A stretch of 64,000 nucleotides of DNA, from NCBI GenBank assembly GCA_010093705.1, contig MU006095.1, positions 1,297,623-1,361,622 on the forward strand, read 5' to 3'. The translations under genes were made by a program, and so were the position numbers. Positions within the stretch are counted from its first letter, which is position 1. Each line of letters starts with the position of its first letter. Shown here one piece after another: positions 31,839 to 43,587 of this stretch. Under the pieces are notes generated by a model. It did not search any database and was not told the origin of the DNA. It saw only the letters and a program-made list of their open reading frames with translations. The stretch comes from Patellaria atrata CBS 101060. Its lineage: Eukaryota; Ascomycota; Dothideomycetes; Patellariales; Patellariaceae.

Positions 31839-33155
31839 CTAAACCAGGAAGGTCCAGAAGCTGGGGTAGACGAATTCCTCCTCGAAGAGGCGTCGTACTT
31901 GGTCCAGTACAAACTTCTCGACTTTACCAACGTTTTTTAGAACAGTCTTTCCGTTCTCCTTCTGACCAATTTCGCTTTCCACGCGGATCTCCTCGAGAAG
32001 TCCGCCAGGTTTTGACCTTAAATGCTCCTGTGGTTGGCGATAGCCGAAGCCTCCCACTTCAGGCTCAGAGTTAGACTCGGCACCGACGAGAGCGTCTGCA
32101 TCGTCTGGAGATAGAAAACAGAAATGTGCTCTTTTTTTAGTGTATGCTAGGATTGCTACACCATCGAACGACAAGCCTGTGATGTTGAGTTTTAAAGGAA
32201 TGCCGACAAAACTAGGCATAGGATAATCAAGTAGAATTTCTGCAGTCAGTGATAACTTGACATCTCCGTTATACTTAACTCGAGCAACGACTTGAAGGTC
32301 TTCAGGATTTCTCTCACGCATGCGGAGCGGGGGAGAGGATGGCGGTGAGTTCTGATTTTCATCATGAATAGGGTCTTCTTCCAGATTCAATCTTGGATCT
32401 CGTAGGCTCGGCTCATATTGATGTTGAGAAGTTGGTCGAGAACTCGGATCATCAATTGAAGGTGCCAGGGAATTCAAGGGTCTGGATTGATAACGCAAAT
32501 GCGCCGAATCTGGCGTCTGGATAGGATGATGTGGATGATGGCTGTGGTGTTCTGACCAACCATTATGGAATTGCGCGCCTGCCACAGCCGCGAGTGGGGT
32601 AGAAGTACCTGATATACCAGCACTTAAGGGAAGATGAAAGTAATTGAGATTCGATGTTCCCCCAGGTATACCAGGCGTCGGTGCTCTGGAGAGTATGGGA
32701 CTGCCAAGTTGGTCTGCAGATAAAAGAGTGCCACGGAGGCCTGGAAGCCTCGTATCAATGTACGGTCCGGGTCTTAGATTGTTCGATAACGACGGTCCAC
32801 CAAGTCCATCTCGAGAGGGAGTTTTGGACTGCAGCTGATCCTGAAGTCGACGTTCTCGCAATGACTTTGCAGACCGTTCATGTGCTGCGTCATCCTCGAC
32901 GGTGGTGGATATTCCGGCTTCATTGTCTACATCCTCGTCATCCTCATAAAAGTCCGACAGAGGATCACATATATCCTTGAGTTCGACCTGTGGAGCTACT
33001 TTACCAAAGTCGAAAGAGTGGACCTTAACAGAACGGATGAATCGTGGGAGGGTCACCTGCTGAAATTTGTCATGAATGAAGGCACGAATGGTCTCGGCGA
33101 GAGCGAGTCCATCGGGGCCGTCGGTGAGAGTTTCCCAGTTGATATCAACTGACAT
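31839..33155 (-). CDS. MDM12: Mitochondrial distribution and morphology protein 12 (ERMES subunit)
   Basis: A single exon, 438 residues. Mdm12 is the soluble SMP-domain subunit of the ER-mitochondria encounter structure, bridging Mmm1 in the ER and Mdm34 in the outer membrane and moving phospholipids. The N-terminus [21 protein letters not shown] and the strand [30 protein letters not shown] are typical. The SMP fold is split by a long disordered insert rich in Ser, Pro and His (about residues 75-275), usual in filamentous fungi. It resumes at [24 protein letters not shown] and ends with the conserved tail [10 protein letters not shown]. There is no membrane helix, as expected. Starts and ends match the family, so no introns are inferred. 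Confidence 0.95.
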   Translation of the reverse strand: MSVDINWETLTDGPDGLALAETIRAFIHDKFQQVTLPRFIRSVKVHSFDFGKVAPQVELKDICDPLSDFYEDDEDVDNEAGISTTVEDDAAHERSAKSLRERRLQDQLQSKTPSRDGLGGPSLSNNLRPGPYIDTRLPGLRGTLLSADQLGSPILSRAPTPGIPGGTSNLNYFHLPLSAGISGTSTPLAAVAGAQFHNGWSEHHSHHPHHPIQTPDSAHLRYQSRPLNSLAPSIDDPSSRPTSQHQYEPSLRDPRLNLEEDPIHDENQNSPPSSPPLRMRERNPEDLQVVARVKYNGDVKLSLTAEILLDYPMPSFVGIPLKLNITGLSFDGVAILAYTKKRAHFCFLSPDDADALVGAESNSEPEVGGFGYRQPQEHLRSKPGGLLEEIRVESEIGQKENGKTVLKNVGKVEKFVLDQVRRLFEEEFVYPSFWTFLV

Positions 33156-35054
33156 TGAATTTTCCGTGATGAAGTTGATATAGGAAGGTCGGATGCCGAT
33201 AGCGTTTTCCAGTTATGATGAACAGATGGAAGGCTGCGGTTCCATGGGCCAAGAATAAGTTCCAAGGGTGATCCCCATCTTCTAGATCCTGTCAACTTGG
33301 CATCAAAAGGAAAATCTACGGAAAATCTCGCAGTGTGGGAAATCTGTCGCAGGGCTAACAGGGGCAATTGTTATTGAGGAATTGACTCCCTTGTTCGCTG
33401 CGATAATAACCTCCACTTCTGTTCGAGAGAGTACTCGTAGAAAAATAAAACATTCTAAATTTATGGCAAAGTCGCTAATGTTCGTATCTTTCTTTCATAT
33501 CCAGATGCTTGAGTGCCTGAGGAAGGGCTTAAATTTTCGCTTGCGCATCTCCTCTCGCCACACAGCCAGCACTGCAACACCACCACTTCACTCCACTTCA
33601 TCTACACATTCATCGACACAGGTATCATTACAATCTTCTCATTGTCCAGATAGATTGATCTCGCTCAGTACAATGTGGGCCCGCAATATGATGTGCTTTT
33701 CATTGCGCCTCTCCACCTCACAGACTGGGAGATACTTGCTTGCTCCATGCATCGAACGTCGGACCGGAGATGCTCTACGAAAGCAGACAGCGATTGCTCA
33801 ATTCGGTTCAACTCCAGATGTATAGAGCTTTATCGTGGATGTCAGACCGGGGAAGCTTTCAACTTGCCTTGGTGAGGTACAGTATCCGTACAGTACGCAT
33901 CAAAATGATCGTCGATCTCCGATATTTTCTTTACCCCAGCATAGAAGATCTCTCGAAATTCGAAAACATGCTCTCAACCAAGTCACAAGGCAATCTGTGC
34001 CGGAAGAAAGATGAAAAGTCGTATACATTCTGATTGGCTATATATAAGGGGACTTTATGACCTGGTCTTCCGAATTTAAAGAAGCACTATCCGTCGATCA
34101 TTGTGCATTGGTTAAATTGTAGAGTTCGAGATTATTGTTCCTTTTCACGTGCGACCGATAATAGCGTCTGATATAGGGGTCGCCTCAAACTGTCCAAGGT
34201 TATCCGTCGTGTCTCAGCATGTCTCAACCGTTATTTATCTCCGCACTTGCAAAACGCCTCAAAGACGAAGTTCCTGTTGGTCACAGTTGGTGGCTTACGG
34301 CCCGTTCCTGACGGAAGATCGAAGCTTGAGAGCAAGACATACCGTAATCCTCATCCGCATGTTTCATAGGTGAAGTTGTTCTGCTGCTGTTGTTTCTTCG
34401 GCTTGCAGGCCATTCCTTCTCAGCATCATCCCAACCATTATCTTATATATCATGTCTCAGGAGGCTCATATTTCAAAGCAATATCGGAACTATTCTTGAC
34501 CATTTGAGCTGTGACCTTCGGAATTTACCCTAAGGAATTGGTTCAAAGTGTGTTTATGACTAGTGTGGTTTCTCGAACGGCACGGTTATGAGTTTCAACA
34601 TGTCTTGTGTTCCCAGTCAAGTGACAGCGGGATTATGCATATGTTAATAACGGCGATACGCCATCATCGCCTTACGAGGCGGAAGCAGCTCCATTTGAGA
34701 GGAGAAAGGGTACGAATTGAAATCCTCCCCCCTGGCTTGCGACTGGAACTCCATGACCGTTCTTGTACTGTACATGATGCTGTACGATGGATTGAAGGAA
34801 CAATAATGAATAGTCGCAAGGATTGATGTCTGATCTTCGCCGTTGCATAGCCGTATGCGAGCACCCGGCTGACTGCCGCAAATACCTCAGCGAGCAGACG
34901 ATTGGCGAGAATCTTGCAGTATCTCTAGTAAGGTCGAGTGAGCAATGGTTGGTTATTTTAACCGCGGGTAATATTTGTTTACTGGCTTTTACTACTCAGA
35001 GTGCCTCTCGTGCTACCTGGGCGTTGAACAACCTTGAGCCTTGAAGCCTTGAGG

Positions 35055-35090
35055 TGTCAAAAGTGTCAACCGTGTCAACCGTTTCAACCT
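35055..35090. repeat. Short tandem repeat, (R)GTGTCAA(CC/AA)-type
   Basis: Four imperfect copies of a 9-10-bp unit (GTGTCAAAA, GTGTCAACC, GTGTCAACC, GTTTCAACC) in non-coding DNA. Confidence 0.6.
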
Positions 35091-37009
35091 GACAAGCGTT
35101 CAAAGAAAAATCCCTAACTTGGCAAGTAGCATCCACGTAGGAAACGCAGGAGTTACCTGAAAGGTACGGGTACAGTTAAGGTATCTATTCGGTCCATTAA
35201 AGCTATCCCTCCCTTTTCAACCGCAAGGTACCTGAAGGTAGGTATACCGTTATCAAGAAACGAAGTAAACGCTCAACCTGCAAGCCCCGTCAGCCGTCTG
35301 CCGGCACTCTTCCCTGGTACAAAGAAATATTACTCGATTTAACACAGGACACAAAAAGTCCTACATGTCCATTACCCAGTATTAGCCCAACCTCGCCGAA
35401 TGTTTCATCCTAGCGGAAAGCTGTTACTAGCCTGGAAGATCATGTATGCCAACCGAACAACCAATTGCTGCCTTAAAAAACTCACTCGCATTATGAGTGT
35501 TTGGTCGAGCTTTGGGAAAACAATGTTGAGGGATAATACAGAGCTCGAAAATCCAATTCATGCCCGGTCCTTTATCAAACGCCGGATCAAATGCCCCCCC
35601 TCTCCCCCTTTCCTTGGGGAATAACCCGCTTTACCATCCAACGCCGACACTTTTGTTTCCCATGACGCCGCTAATGCTCGTACCTTCAGTCCAGAGGTTT
35701 GACAAGACCGACCCTGCTCCAAAATGTGTCAAGTTGCGCCGCGTGAGAAATGTAGTGAACGTCCCGCGTTTCTAATCTACGATGTCCGTTTCGCGTGACA
35801 CCGATTGTCATAAGATGTCGGCCGGATCAGGTCTACTCGGTAACACGCCGAACGAACCACGGTTAGCTCAGTGTAACTATGACACCGCGAACAAGGCGGA
35901 ACCACGAGGTAAAGGGGGAAACGTACCTGACAGCCGTTATCGCAACTATCACATCTGTCTTCATGTTTGACGTGCTTTACGTTCATCACTCCGCAAGGGG
36001 CCGTTCTCGACGAGGCGCACTCTGCCAACATGATGGTCTGGTGGCCACAGGAGAAAGTATGGACGACTTTGTTGCACATATTGAGAGATTGGTGAACTCG
36101 TTGGTGGGCTCCTGATATTGGAAAATTCGATTGAACTTTGACTTCGAATGGTCAAGGGGTGAGCGAAAATGAGGCGAGGGGAGTCTTTGTGAGCCAATTG
36201 CTTTGGAGGGAGACGGATTCGGTTAATGTTGGAGGTAGCCAAAGCAGCAAGATAGGCAGAAAACGAAGCAGTTCGGACGGAATACGGGCCTATGAGATGG
36301 TCGGTTCAAAGGCTAGGAGGAATTTCGAAGCTGGTGAGGAATGAGGATAAAATTTCAAGGGGGGAACAGAAGTTGACCGAAAATCATACCTTTTGCGTTT
36401 TTGGTGATGGAGGGAGTTTTATAGAGGCATTATGAGTAGCCCAAGATGACGGTACTTTCTGGTGATTTAATAGATTATTGCCGTTTGCACCATCAAGTGC
36501 GACAGTGCTGGACGGCCGTTGGATCCACGCGGGAAGGCAAGGACATGTATGTATGTACGGGCCATTTCGAGGTGACAAGGAACACAGGGCCAAGAAGAGC
36601 AAGTAGCAATCCTGTGCAGAAGAGTTGAGTGTGCAGAGAGCTTCCTTTGCACCCACCCCCCGGAAGATGGCCTGTACCGGTAAGGCATGTCCATAGGGGG
36701 TGAGCGAAAGACTTGAGGAGGCAAAGACTCTTGCTCCATGGCTGAAATGATTAGAATGGCTGTGGGAAAGGCCAATGATTATGCCGGAGTCTGTTTAGCG
36801 GCAGTATTGGCTCGCTCTCTCGCAGAAAACTGAACGAGTTCTGCAAGACTTCGCAGTTTTCCGCGTACTGTACCTAGAACTACCTGAAGCGTGACTTTGC
36901 CAACTTGCTAACATACACACAGTTTACGTTGCCAGAATGAGCATCAAAACTTGTTTGCTAAAAGCTTCTTCCACCTTGAACATCTGACAGGATGGCAGTT
37001 CATGGCACT

Positions 37010-37046
37010 CAGTGTGCTCGGTGTGCTCAGTGTGCTCAGTGCACAC
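37010..37046. repeat. Short tandem repeat of AGTGTGCTC unit
   Basis: Four near-identical 9-bp copies, the second with G for A, ending in GTGCACAC. Non-coding. Confidence 0.7.
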
Positions 37047-40000
37047 AAAGGCCACCTTGGACCAATCCCCCTCCCGCGGTGATTTATCTTTTTTTTTCAA
37101 TTTGGCCACATCCACTCCACCACCCTCTCAAGTTTACGGATGCATTAATTGCGTATGTGCCACATTCAAATCCGCGCATAACTCAAGCAAGACTAGCAAA
37201 CGTCGAGTTGAGATACTGTGCCTCGTACTGAGACAGAGCCAACGCGGAAACGCTGGCCTCCACCAGGGTTAATATGCGGGATACCCGGTCAATATCGAAT
37301 ACTTGTTGCTTCGAGAAACGAGGGTTAAAATGGCAAAAGTCAGGTAAGGGCAAGCTCTCGATATAATCACAACCGATGGAACCATTCAATAACAGTGACG
37401 ACTTGGAACTTCTTCCGGCCGCCGTTGAAAGCGCTTCCGCCATCCACTTTCCCCCGCCGTTCTTCCACAGAGAGTACGGCGATCAGCGTGTTCCTGTTCC
37501 TTTCCGGGTAACTCGTCACAAGTTGAGTTCCATCTCAGATCGTCCAGCCCTGTGACGCCTATCTTTCATCTACTTCCGTATCAAAACGAGCAACGAAGCA
37601 CGACTGCTCAGCAAAGGAGGTAGCCCAGAATCTCCAGAAACTCTTGGGCCTTATGGTGAGTTAGTTTCAGTGGACTTGGACTGCTTGACGTTCCGCTTTG
37701 AGCTATAGACCTGTTGCTCAATGCTCAATGCTCACGGCTTTTCTTCTTGGACCGATTCTACTCTTGACTACTCATCCCTCAACGTGGTCCTTCCTCAGCC
37801 TAGCACAGGGTGTTTTGGACCTTTTGATACGTATGAGGAGTAACTAATCCAGGGTTTCGCTTCATTACTTCCCCCTCTTCGCTCTCTTACCCAAATCTTC
37901 CTAGTACCTCCGCACATGGCACCCTTGCACCCTCTTCTGGGTGCTACAGCAGAGACGGTGACACTGCTGGACTTGAGCAGTGTCATGGACGAGTGGACTG
38001 AGGAAGACAGATATTTACCGCGTCAATACTCAGAAGGTAAGTCTGTCAGTCCCATCAAATGGTTTCATCGCGTGTAACATAGACCGGCGGTCCGCCCTTA
38101 CATATAAACATCCGTGCGTCTATACACTAAAATACAGTGGAGAACAGCGTCTGTTTTGCAAAACTTGTCCATACGAATTGAGGTGATCTCCTTTAGGGTA
38201 CTCTCGGCTTCTTGCTTCAACTGCCTGATCTTCCTTTCACAGAGCGCGGAGCGGACCTGACTGCATATCAAAGTCAGCAGATTTCAACATGTCATGGTCA
38301 AACAGTCGCGCGGCCAGTGGCAGGGCTCTCTCAAGCGCTGTGCTACGAATTATTAAAAACGGTCAGCTGGGGTTTAACCTGGAATTTCAACAACGGCTTG
38401 CATCCGGCCTCAACGGTAGAGCATCCGAGGCGATCTTTTGAAGTCCTTATCTGCTTTAGTTATGGAGCCTAATAAGCAGCCAAGAGATGACCTCTCGTAA
38501 GACCAACCGAGACAACATAATGATCCTCACCCTTACTGCTTGTATACTGTATAGATATCGATATATCTGACGTTCTGATATCCTTTTGAGATTTTGACAG
38601 ATATGCTCTACGCTAGTGGAACAAGCTATACTGGCTTCTCCACAATCGGTGATTGTTGATAAATCAAGAGACAATCAATCTATAATATCTGCAGGGTCAT
38701 TACTCATTCAAGCGTTCTTTTTATGGTAACGAGGCAAATCCAAGGTGGAGTAAATCTGGCAACGATCAATATCATTTGAAGCGGTAACAACCCGGAATAG
38801 ATCATCTGCGTCACAGACCTCTTGATGGCTGTTTCAGCATATACATGTACCTAACAGTACTCAAGTCAGTGGAGATAAAAGCCGTAACGCCATGGTTGAT
38901 CAGTCCACCAGTGATGCGCCACATAGAAAATTACGACAATAATGGAACCGGAGGCAGCGGAAAGACCAAGATGGATGTTCCAGGCCACCCCTCTTAACAC
39001 GACTTGCGCCAGAAGATTTCACATCAAACTGATGACGATGACGAGGAGGGTGGTGGTGGGAAGAAGAGGAATGATTGTATAATCCCAACTTTCAGCTCGG
39101 ATCCTACATTGACCGTTATCATCTTGTGATATCAACTCCTCTACTCAAAGGAGAATCTGTATCATGCGGATTGATGACCATTATCCCTCGGCATAATATT
39201 AAGCGGCTTCCTAAATGTACGGAGCACTCATCAAGGTTCCTATAAATTTTCTGGAGGCGCCGGATTTCGCCGCGCACATAGAACTAGGTAAAGGTACCGT
39301 AAGGTAAGTAAGGTAATGCCATGACCTCGGTTGTTCTTAACCTTGATAGCTCCTTCTCATCGAAGAAATCTCGGATTCTCTATGTTCCTTTCCCTCTCGT
39401 TTCATGATTTTCACCGTTGAAACCTCAAAAATCCTTTTTATCTTTTTCTCTCAAACAAAATAGGTGGGGAGTTCCAGGCTTCCAACAGCCACCTCACGGC
39501 TACGGTCCGCTGCTAACCGTCCGAGATAGCGCGGGAACAACAGCGGGGCATCCTTCTTCCATCTGCAAGCCAATAATGAGACAGTTGGACAATTCCTTTT
39601 TGAAGGCGAAGGCAATGATGATGCGATCGCCCTCCGTAAAACTGTCTCGATTTGTTGACTATGTCACCTCCTTGAACTCGTATGCGGCCTTGACGCTGGA
39701 AAGTTGGGCCTCCACAACTTTCTTCTGCGCTGTCGATCTGTTTACACGCGAATAGAGCACCGAGATGGCCCTCCAGGTCTGGCTCTATGAGCATATGACA
39801 ACGCCACGACTCAGGGTATGCGAGCAGTTTGAGAGCGCCCAATAGCTTAACTGGTCATAAGCAATAGACCAAATGTCTTCAAACCCGGTTTTACCCTGTT
39901 CTTCGGAATGGACGAAGGGCTCGGAATAAGGTACGCGAGAGCCCTACTCTCATATGTTTGGAGCTTCCCCAGTTCCCCAGATACTGGCAGAGTACATGAT

Positions 40001-40461
40001 CAACGAAGTATTACTTTAACTATGAAGCCCCCGGACAGCCTTATTGGTTCCTCTTGGATTCTCTAGGATCTATCAATCTTATCGTCCAAACATTTCATCT
40101 CAGGCTTCAACATCCATCCACAAAATCCTGCAGCCGGATCACGCGGGCTTTCCTACTCATACGCTCACTGCATGCAAGCCGTGCCCCCTGTTTTGCGAAA
40201 GGGCTTATAGCCGTAAACCAAAAGCAATTCTATACCAACTATCGAATTGAAGCGACCCACGTGCTGATCACAACATTTCTTCTCTTCGCAATATCAAACT
40301 CTTTCGAATATTCTTCGTAATTCTGTCCGGCCAGGCCTTACAGCTTGTATCACCTGAATGAAGACATAAAGCTCTGCCTTTCTCCCTCCTATCTGATGGA
40401 CGATATCAAAATTCACTCACACACCAATTTTCTCCACAAAGTCTTATCATCACTCATTGCA

Positions 40462-40902
40462 ATGGATTCTCAAAGCACAACTATCATTGAGCCAGCTACC
40501 ACATCCACCATCCAGCCCTCCTCTAGCAGCGTTAGATCACAATCTACTCCAGCACCTCCGGCGCTTGAGCGTCGTGGCTCTAGCTTTCTGTCACTCTCTC
40601 CCATTGCATCTGACTCCTATCCGCTTTTGCGTCGCCCCTCTACCTTCTTAGTGCTTTCTCCTAAGGCATCTGGTTCCTCCTATCCTGTTACACCACTCGT
40701 CTCTCCACCAGCAGTCAATTCTACGGTGAATCCTTTATCACTTGTTCCTGAGGTTGGAAATCAGACTGTTCAAGCACCTCTCCACCGACGATCAAGCAGC
40801 GTGAGCAGCGACGGCTCAGCCAGACCGAGATTCCTGAAACTCGGCCCTGTTCATTTCGGGGGGGAGCAAGGAGTAGGTGACTTTGCAGAAGTCGAAGAGT
40901 GA
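40462..40902 (+). CDS. Small Ser/Pro-rich protein with repeated RRxS motifs
   Basis: A single exon, 146 residues from the ATG at 40462; an in-frame ATG at 40345 would add 39 residues of unlikely content. No enzyme family is recognised. The protein is disordered and carries a duplicated segment of about 20 residues: ERRGSSFLSLSPIASDSYP and LRRPSTFLVLSPKASGSSYP, then a third basic-serine site HRRSSSVSS. The C-terminus RFLKLGPVHFGGEQGVGDFAEVEE looks like a conserved end motif I have a vague memory of from other ascomycete small proteins, but I cannot name it. RRxS sites suit PKA-like kinases and SP sites suit proline-directed kinases (inference). The pyrimidine-rich, A-ending leader before the ATG supports a real start. 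It stands alone in a gene-poor region. Confidence 0.6.
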   Translation: MDSQSTTIIEPATTSTIQPSSSSVRSQSTPAPPALERRGSSFLSLSPIASDSYPLLRRPSTFLVLSPKASGSSYPVTPLVSPPAVNSTVNPLSLVPEVGNQTVQAPLHRRSSSVSSDGSARPRFLKLGPVHFGGEQGVGDFAEVEE

Positions 40903-43587
40903 AATTGGAACGACTTAACACGGACAATTGCGAGTAGATAGACCACTCACTGTTTGAGATCACGGACAAATTCAGGGCGTCGAGCGTAATATCAATGTAT
41001 TCAAGGCGGGGCGCAAACTAGGGGCACTTGTGGATCGCACAATTTCGAGATTCTTGACGTTGAGCTTTATGAAGTCGCACAAAATTTTCGTATATATTGG
41101 TAGATCTTGGTCGATTCAACGGGCAGGACTTGGCGGGGGGGGGGGAGGCGCTTGATTTACTTGATTAGCAGACCAGATCTACAAAAGCATGCCGAGCAAT
41201 AGATGCTTCTCTTGGACATTCTCGTCCCTCTCTTGGAATCTCTTGAACCTCGATCACGCGTGAGAAGGTGCGTGCGGACTGTGGAGCAGCTGTCTTCCCT
41301 CCTTCAGCTGCTTGCTTTGAAAGGTCTACCGTTCACAATTGCTTTTTCGTTCCCGATAGCGTAAAATTGATTTTCTGCCAAAACCCCCCCCCCAATGCTT
41401 TCTTCCTTCGGTAAGAAAACACACTGCAAAAGCTTCCTTCGGCCGCTCAGCAGCCCGCAACAAGCATTTTTCTTAGCTACTGTTAGTGCTCGACAATCGA
41501 GGAAGTTCAGGCGGGGGGGTTGTGCGAGATTATCTCCCCATCACACCCTACTGCATGCAAGGCGGCAGGCTCAGCAGCGCCGCTGAGCTATAAGCGACGG
41601 GGAAGGAGTAAAGCGGACTACGTTTGTAGGGCAACGGCCAATCTAACTGGAAAGCTTATGGGTGAGGGCTGCGGCGGACGTGGGATTGATGTGTGTGGGG
41701 GGGAATTGGTATGCTGGATAGGTGAGATGTTGGAAATGGTGGGGAATATGGGATTGGAGGTGAGGTTGAGGGGAAGAAGTTGGTAAGTTCCGCAAATGGG
41801 TTGAGGAGGATTTTGTTTACTAATTTTTCTACTTAGCGGTGCCAGTTGCACGGAGAGTACTGCCTAATCCTAATTATAGCGCTGAAAAATTTAGTGCGCT
41901 ACTGTGGTTTTTATGTACTTTGGATTAATAGCCGCCTATTATTGCTGTAGGTACTTACGTTATGGGCCTGTTAAAGCCACCCGCGTTGAGATCTTTATGA
42001 AGCTATAGAATTACTAAACGAAGTGGAACGTTGTTTCCATTTACCCTTCCATGCCTAAAGTTCTCATCCTGTATTTCGGTTGTAGGTATGCTCATGGAGA
42101 TTCAGCGGTCTGGTCCCTGACCCTAGACTATAATTTTAAGGACTTACGGACGTACTATAAATGACTGTTCATCACGAGGAGGCTCATAATAATATGTATA
42201 CGGTCCCTTCTAAAAGCACTCACCAGTTGCTCCAATTCCCTTTTCACAGGATGATTTGGGTTGTAACGAACCTAAGGGAGCCTACGAGAGCACGTCACAT
42301 TCGTCCTCAGCTTCCATTAAACAAGCATACAGTGACGGGAGGGTATACGGACACTTCAAGACGTATTTTTAGACCCGAGTTGACTGTAGGACTTACTGTA
42401 TGCCCAGAGGAGCTATCTAGTGCAGGAATCCCCATACGGACAAGACATTATTCCAAACCCAAATACTCTTTATTTACTTAACGCGGTATTATATTTTGTT
42501 GTAGAACACGTAAGATATGATCCGTATGGGGATTCCTGCCACCGATAGCTCCTCTGGGGCATACAGTAGTCCTACAGTTAGCTCGGGCCAAAAAGTATGT
42601 TTTGAAGTGTCCGTATACTTTCCCACAGTGACTGATAGGTGCTGACCCGAATGAGATACTGCGTGTAAAGTCCTGTAGGGCTTTCCAGGTTTGTCACCTG
42701 TGTTCAATCAGATCCTGTCGCTCTACCACACCCAGTCTCAGTTCTTCGAACAATTTTTTTACTTTCTACTTCCGGGTTCAGGGGTCCTGAATTCATCGTC
42801 TTCCAGTTCGGTGTAGCATCGGAGGATCGAGAGTCCCACGCCGAACTTTTTAGGACCAAATGAGGCTTTAGATAGTAACTGGTGATAGATGGGTAATTTG
42901 CACGTTGTTACGCTTTGTGGACATCTGATTCTAGTGCTCCCGGGTCTATCAGGAGGTGAGGAATGGATAGTTCTAGGCGCCCCTGAGAAGGATCCCTCGA
43001 TATAATTCATACGCTCGGTGACCATAAAGAGGAGAAAGGTAAGATGATTTGGCTGACAGATCCTGTCAACCTAAATGGTCTAGAATATGGCTTCTGACAA
43101 TTTTCTTAGTTCTATGCCATGGTGAATTTTTACGTCGTGGGATAGAGGGGTAGTTTTGAGCCCCGCGGAATGACGGCATAGTCTAAGTAGACGACCTCGG
43201 GATTTTTCAGTAAGGTAGCTCACTTACCAATTGCAAGCTTACGATTGGTTTACGAATTGTGAAGTATCTGATTAATTGAATTCTGAAATTTCCCTTTTCC
43301 TTATTGGGACGGCATTAGTCATTCAGGGAAGCTAGATACCCTTTTCCACCAAGACGCCAAAAGCTTCTTTAGGATACTGAAGTCATAATCAAAGACGTAA
43401 CTTATGCGTCACTACAGTCGAATTATCGAAATGGGCCAAGCTACCTTAATTCGACTTCCTTCCAGCTGTTCCGACGCGTCCTTCAACTGCCGGCCCGCCA
43501 TTTTCAGTACAAGATATAATTCGAGTGATCGCGCATCGATTTTCCCCAGCTGTCAATTTCAGTCTTGTTCGCGAGATATTCGATATC
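40903..43587. other. Intergenic region with an inverted repeat
   Basis: No genes seen. It contains a G run near 41138-41148, a C run near 41385-41394 and the long inverted repeat at about 42245-42715 listed separately. The last few hundred bases are the catalase upstream region; a possible 5'-UTR intron end (TTTTCCCCAG) lies near 43550. Confidence 0.5.
42245..42715. repeat. Long imperfect inverted repeat (fold-back element)
   Basis: The reverse complement of 42521-42618 matches 42343-42440 closely: GTATACGGACACTTCAA, then CCCGAG, CTGTAGGACT, ACTGTATGCCC, AGAGGAGCTAT and GCAGGAATCCCCATACGGA are shared in order. Weaker similarity continues outward on both sides (AACCT, AGCC-TAC, CATTCG, TCAGC in both arms) to about 42250 and 42700. 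A spacer of about 80 bp separates the arms. By eye the inner 98 bp are about 85% identical. No reading frame spans it. A MITE-like or fold-back transposon relic is the simplest reading. Confidence 0.7.

Larger units (their letters stand above)
33156..40461. other. 7.3-kb gene-poor region
   Basis: Long stretch without a convincing gene on either strand; frames are short, broken and lack family features. Present are GGTACxxG-rich words (for example 35161-35240 and 39290-39315), two TACAGTAC motifs near 33878-33898, a GTACTGTAC at 34765-34773, a short tandem repeat at 37010-37046 and a GTGTCAACC repeat near 35055-35090. Old transposon debris is possible, but I see no recognisable part. Confidence 0.5.

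Noticed and set aside
33382-33825. 147-codon plus-strand frame after MDM12
   Set aside because: No recognisable features; overlaps the MDM12 upstream region.
35850-35930. tRNA-like A-box (GTTAGCTCAGTG)
   Set aside because: No matching B-box (GGTTCGANNCC) at the right distance and no acceptor-stem pairing.
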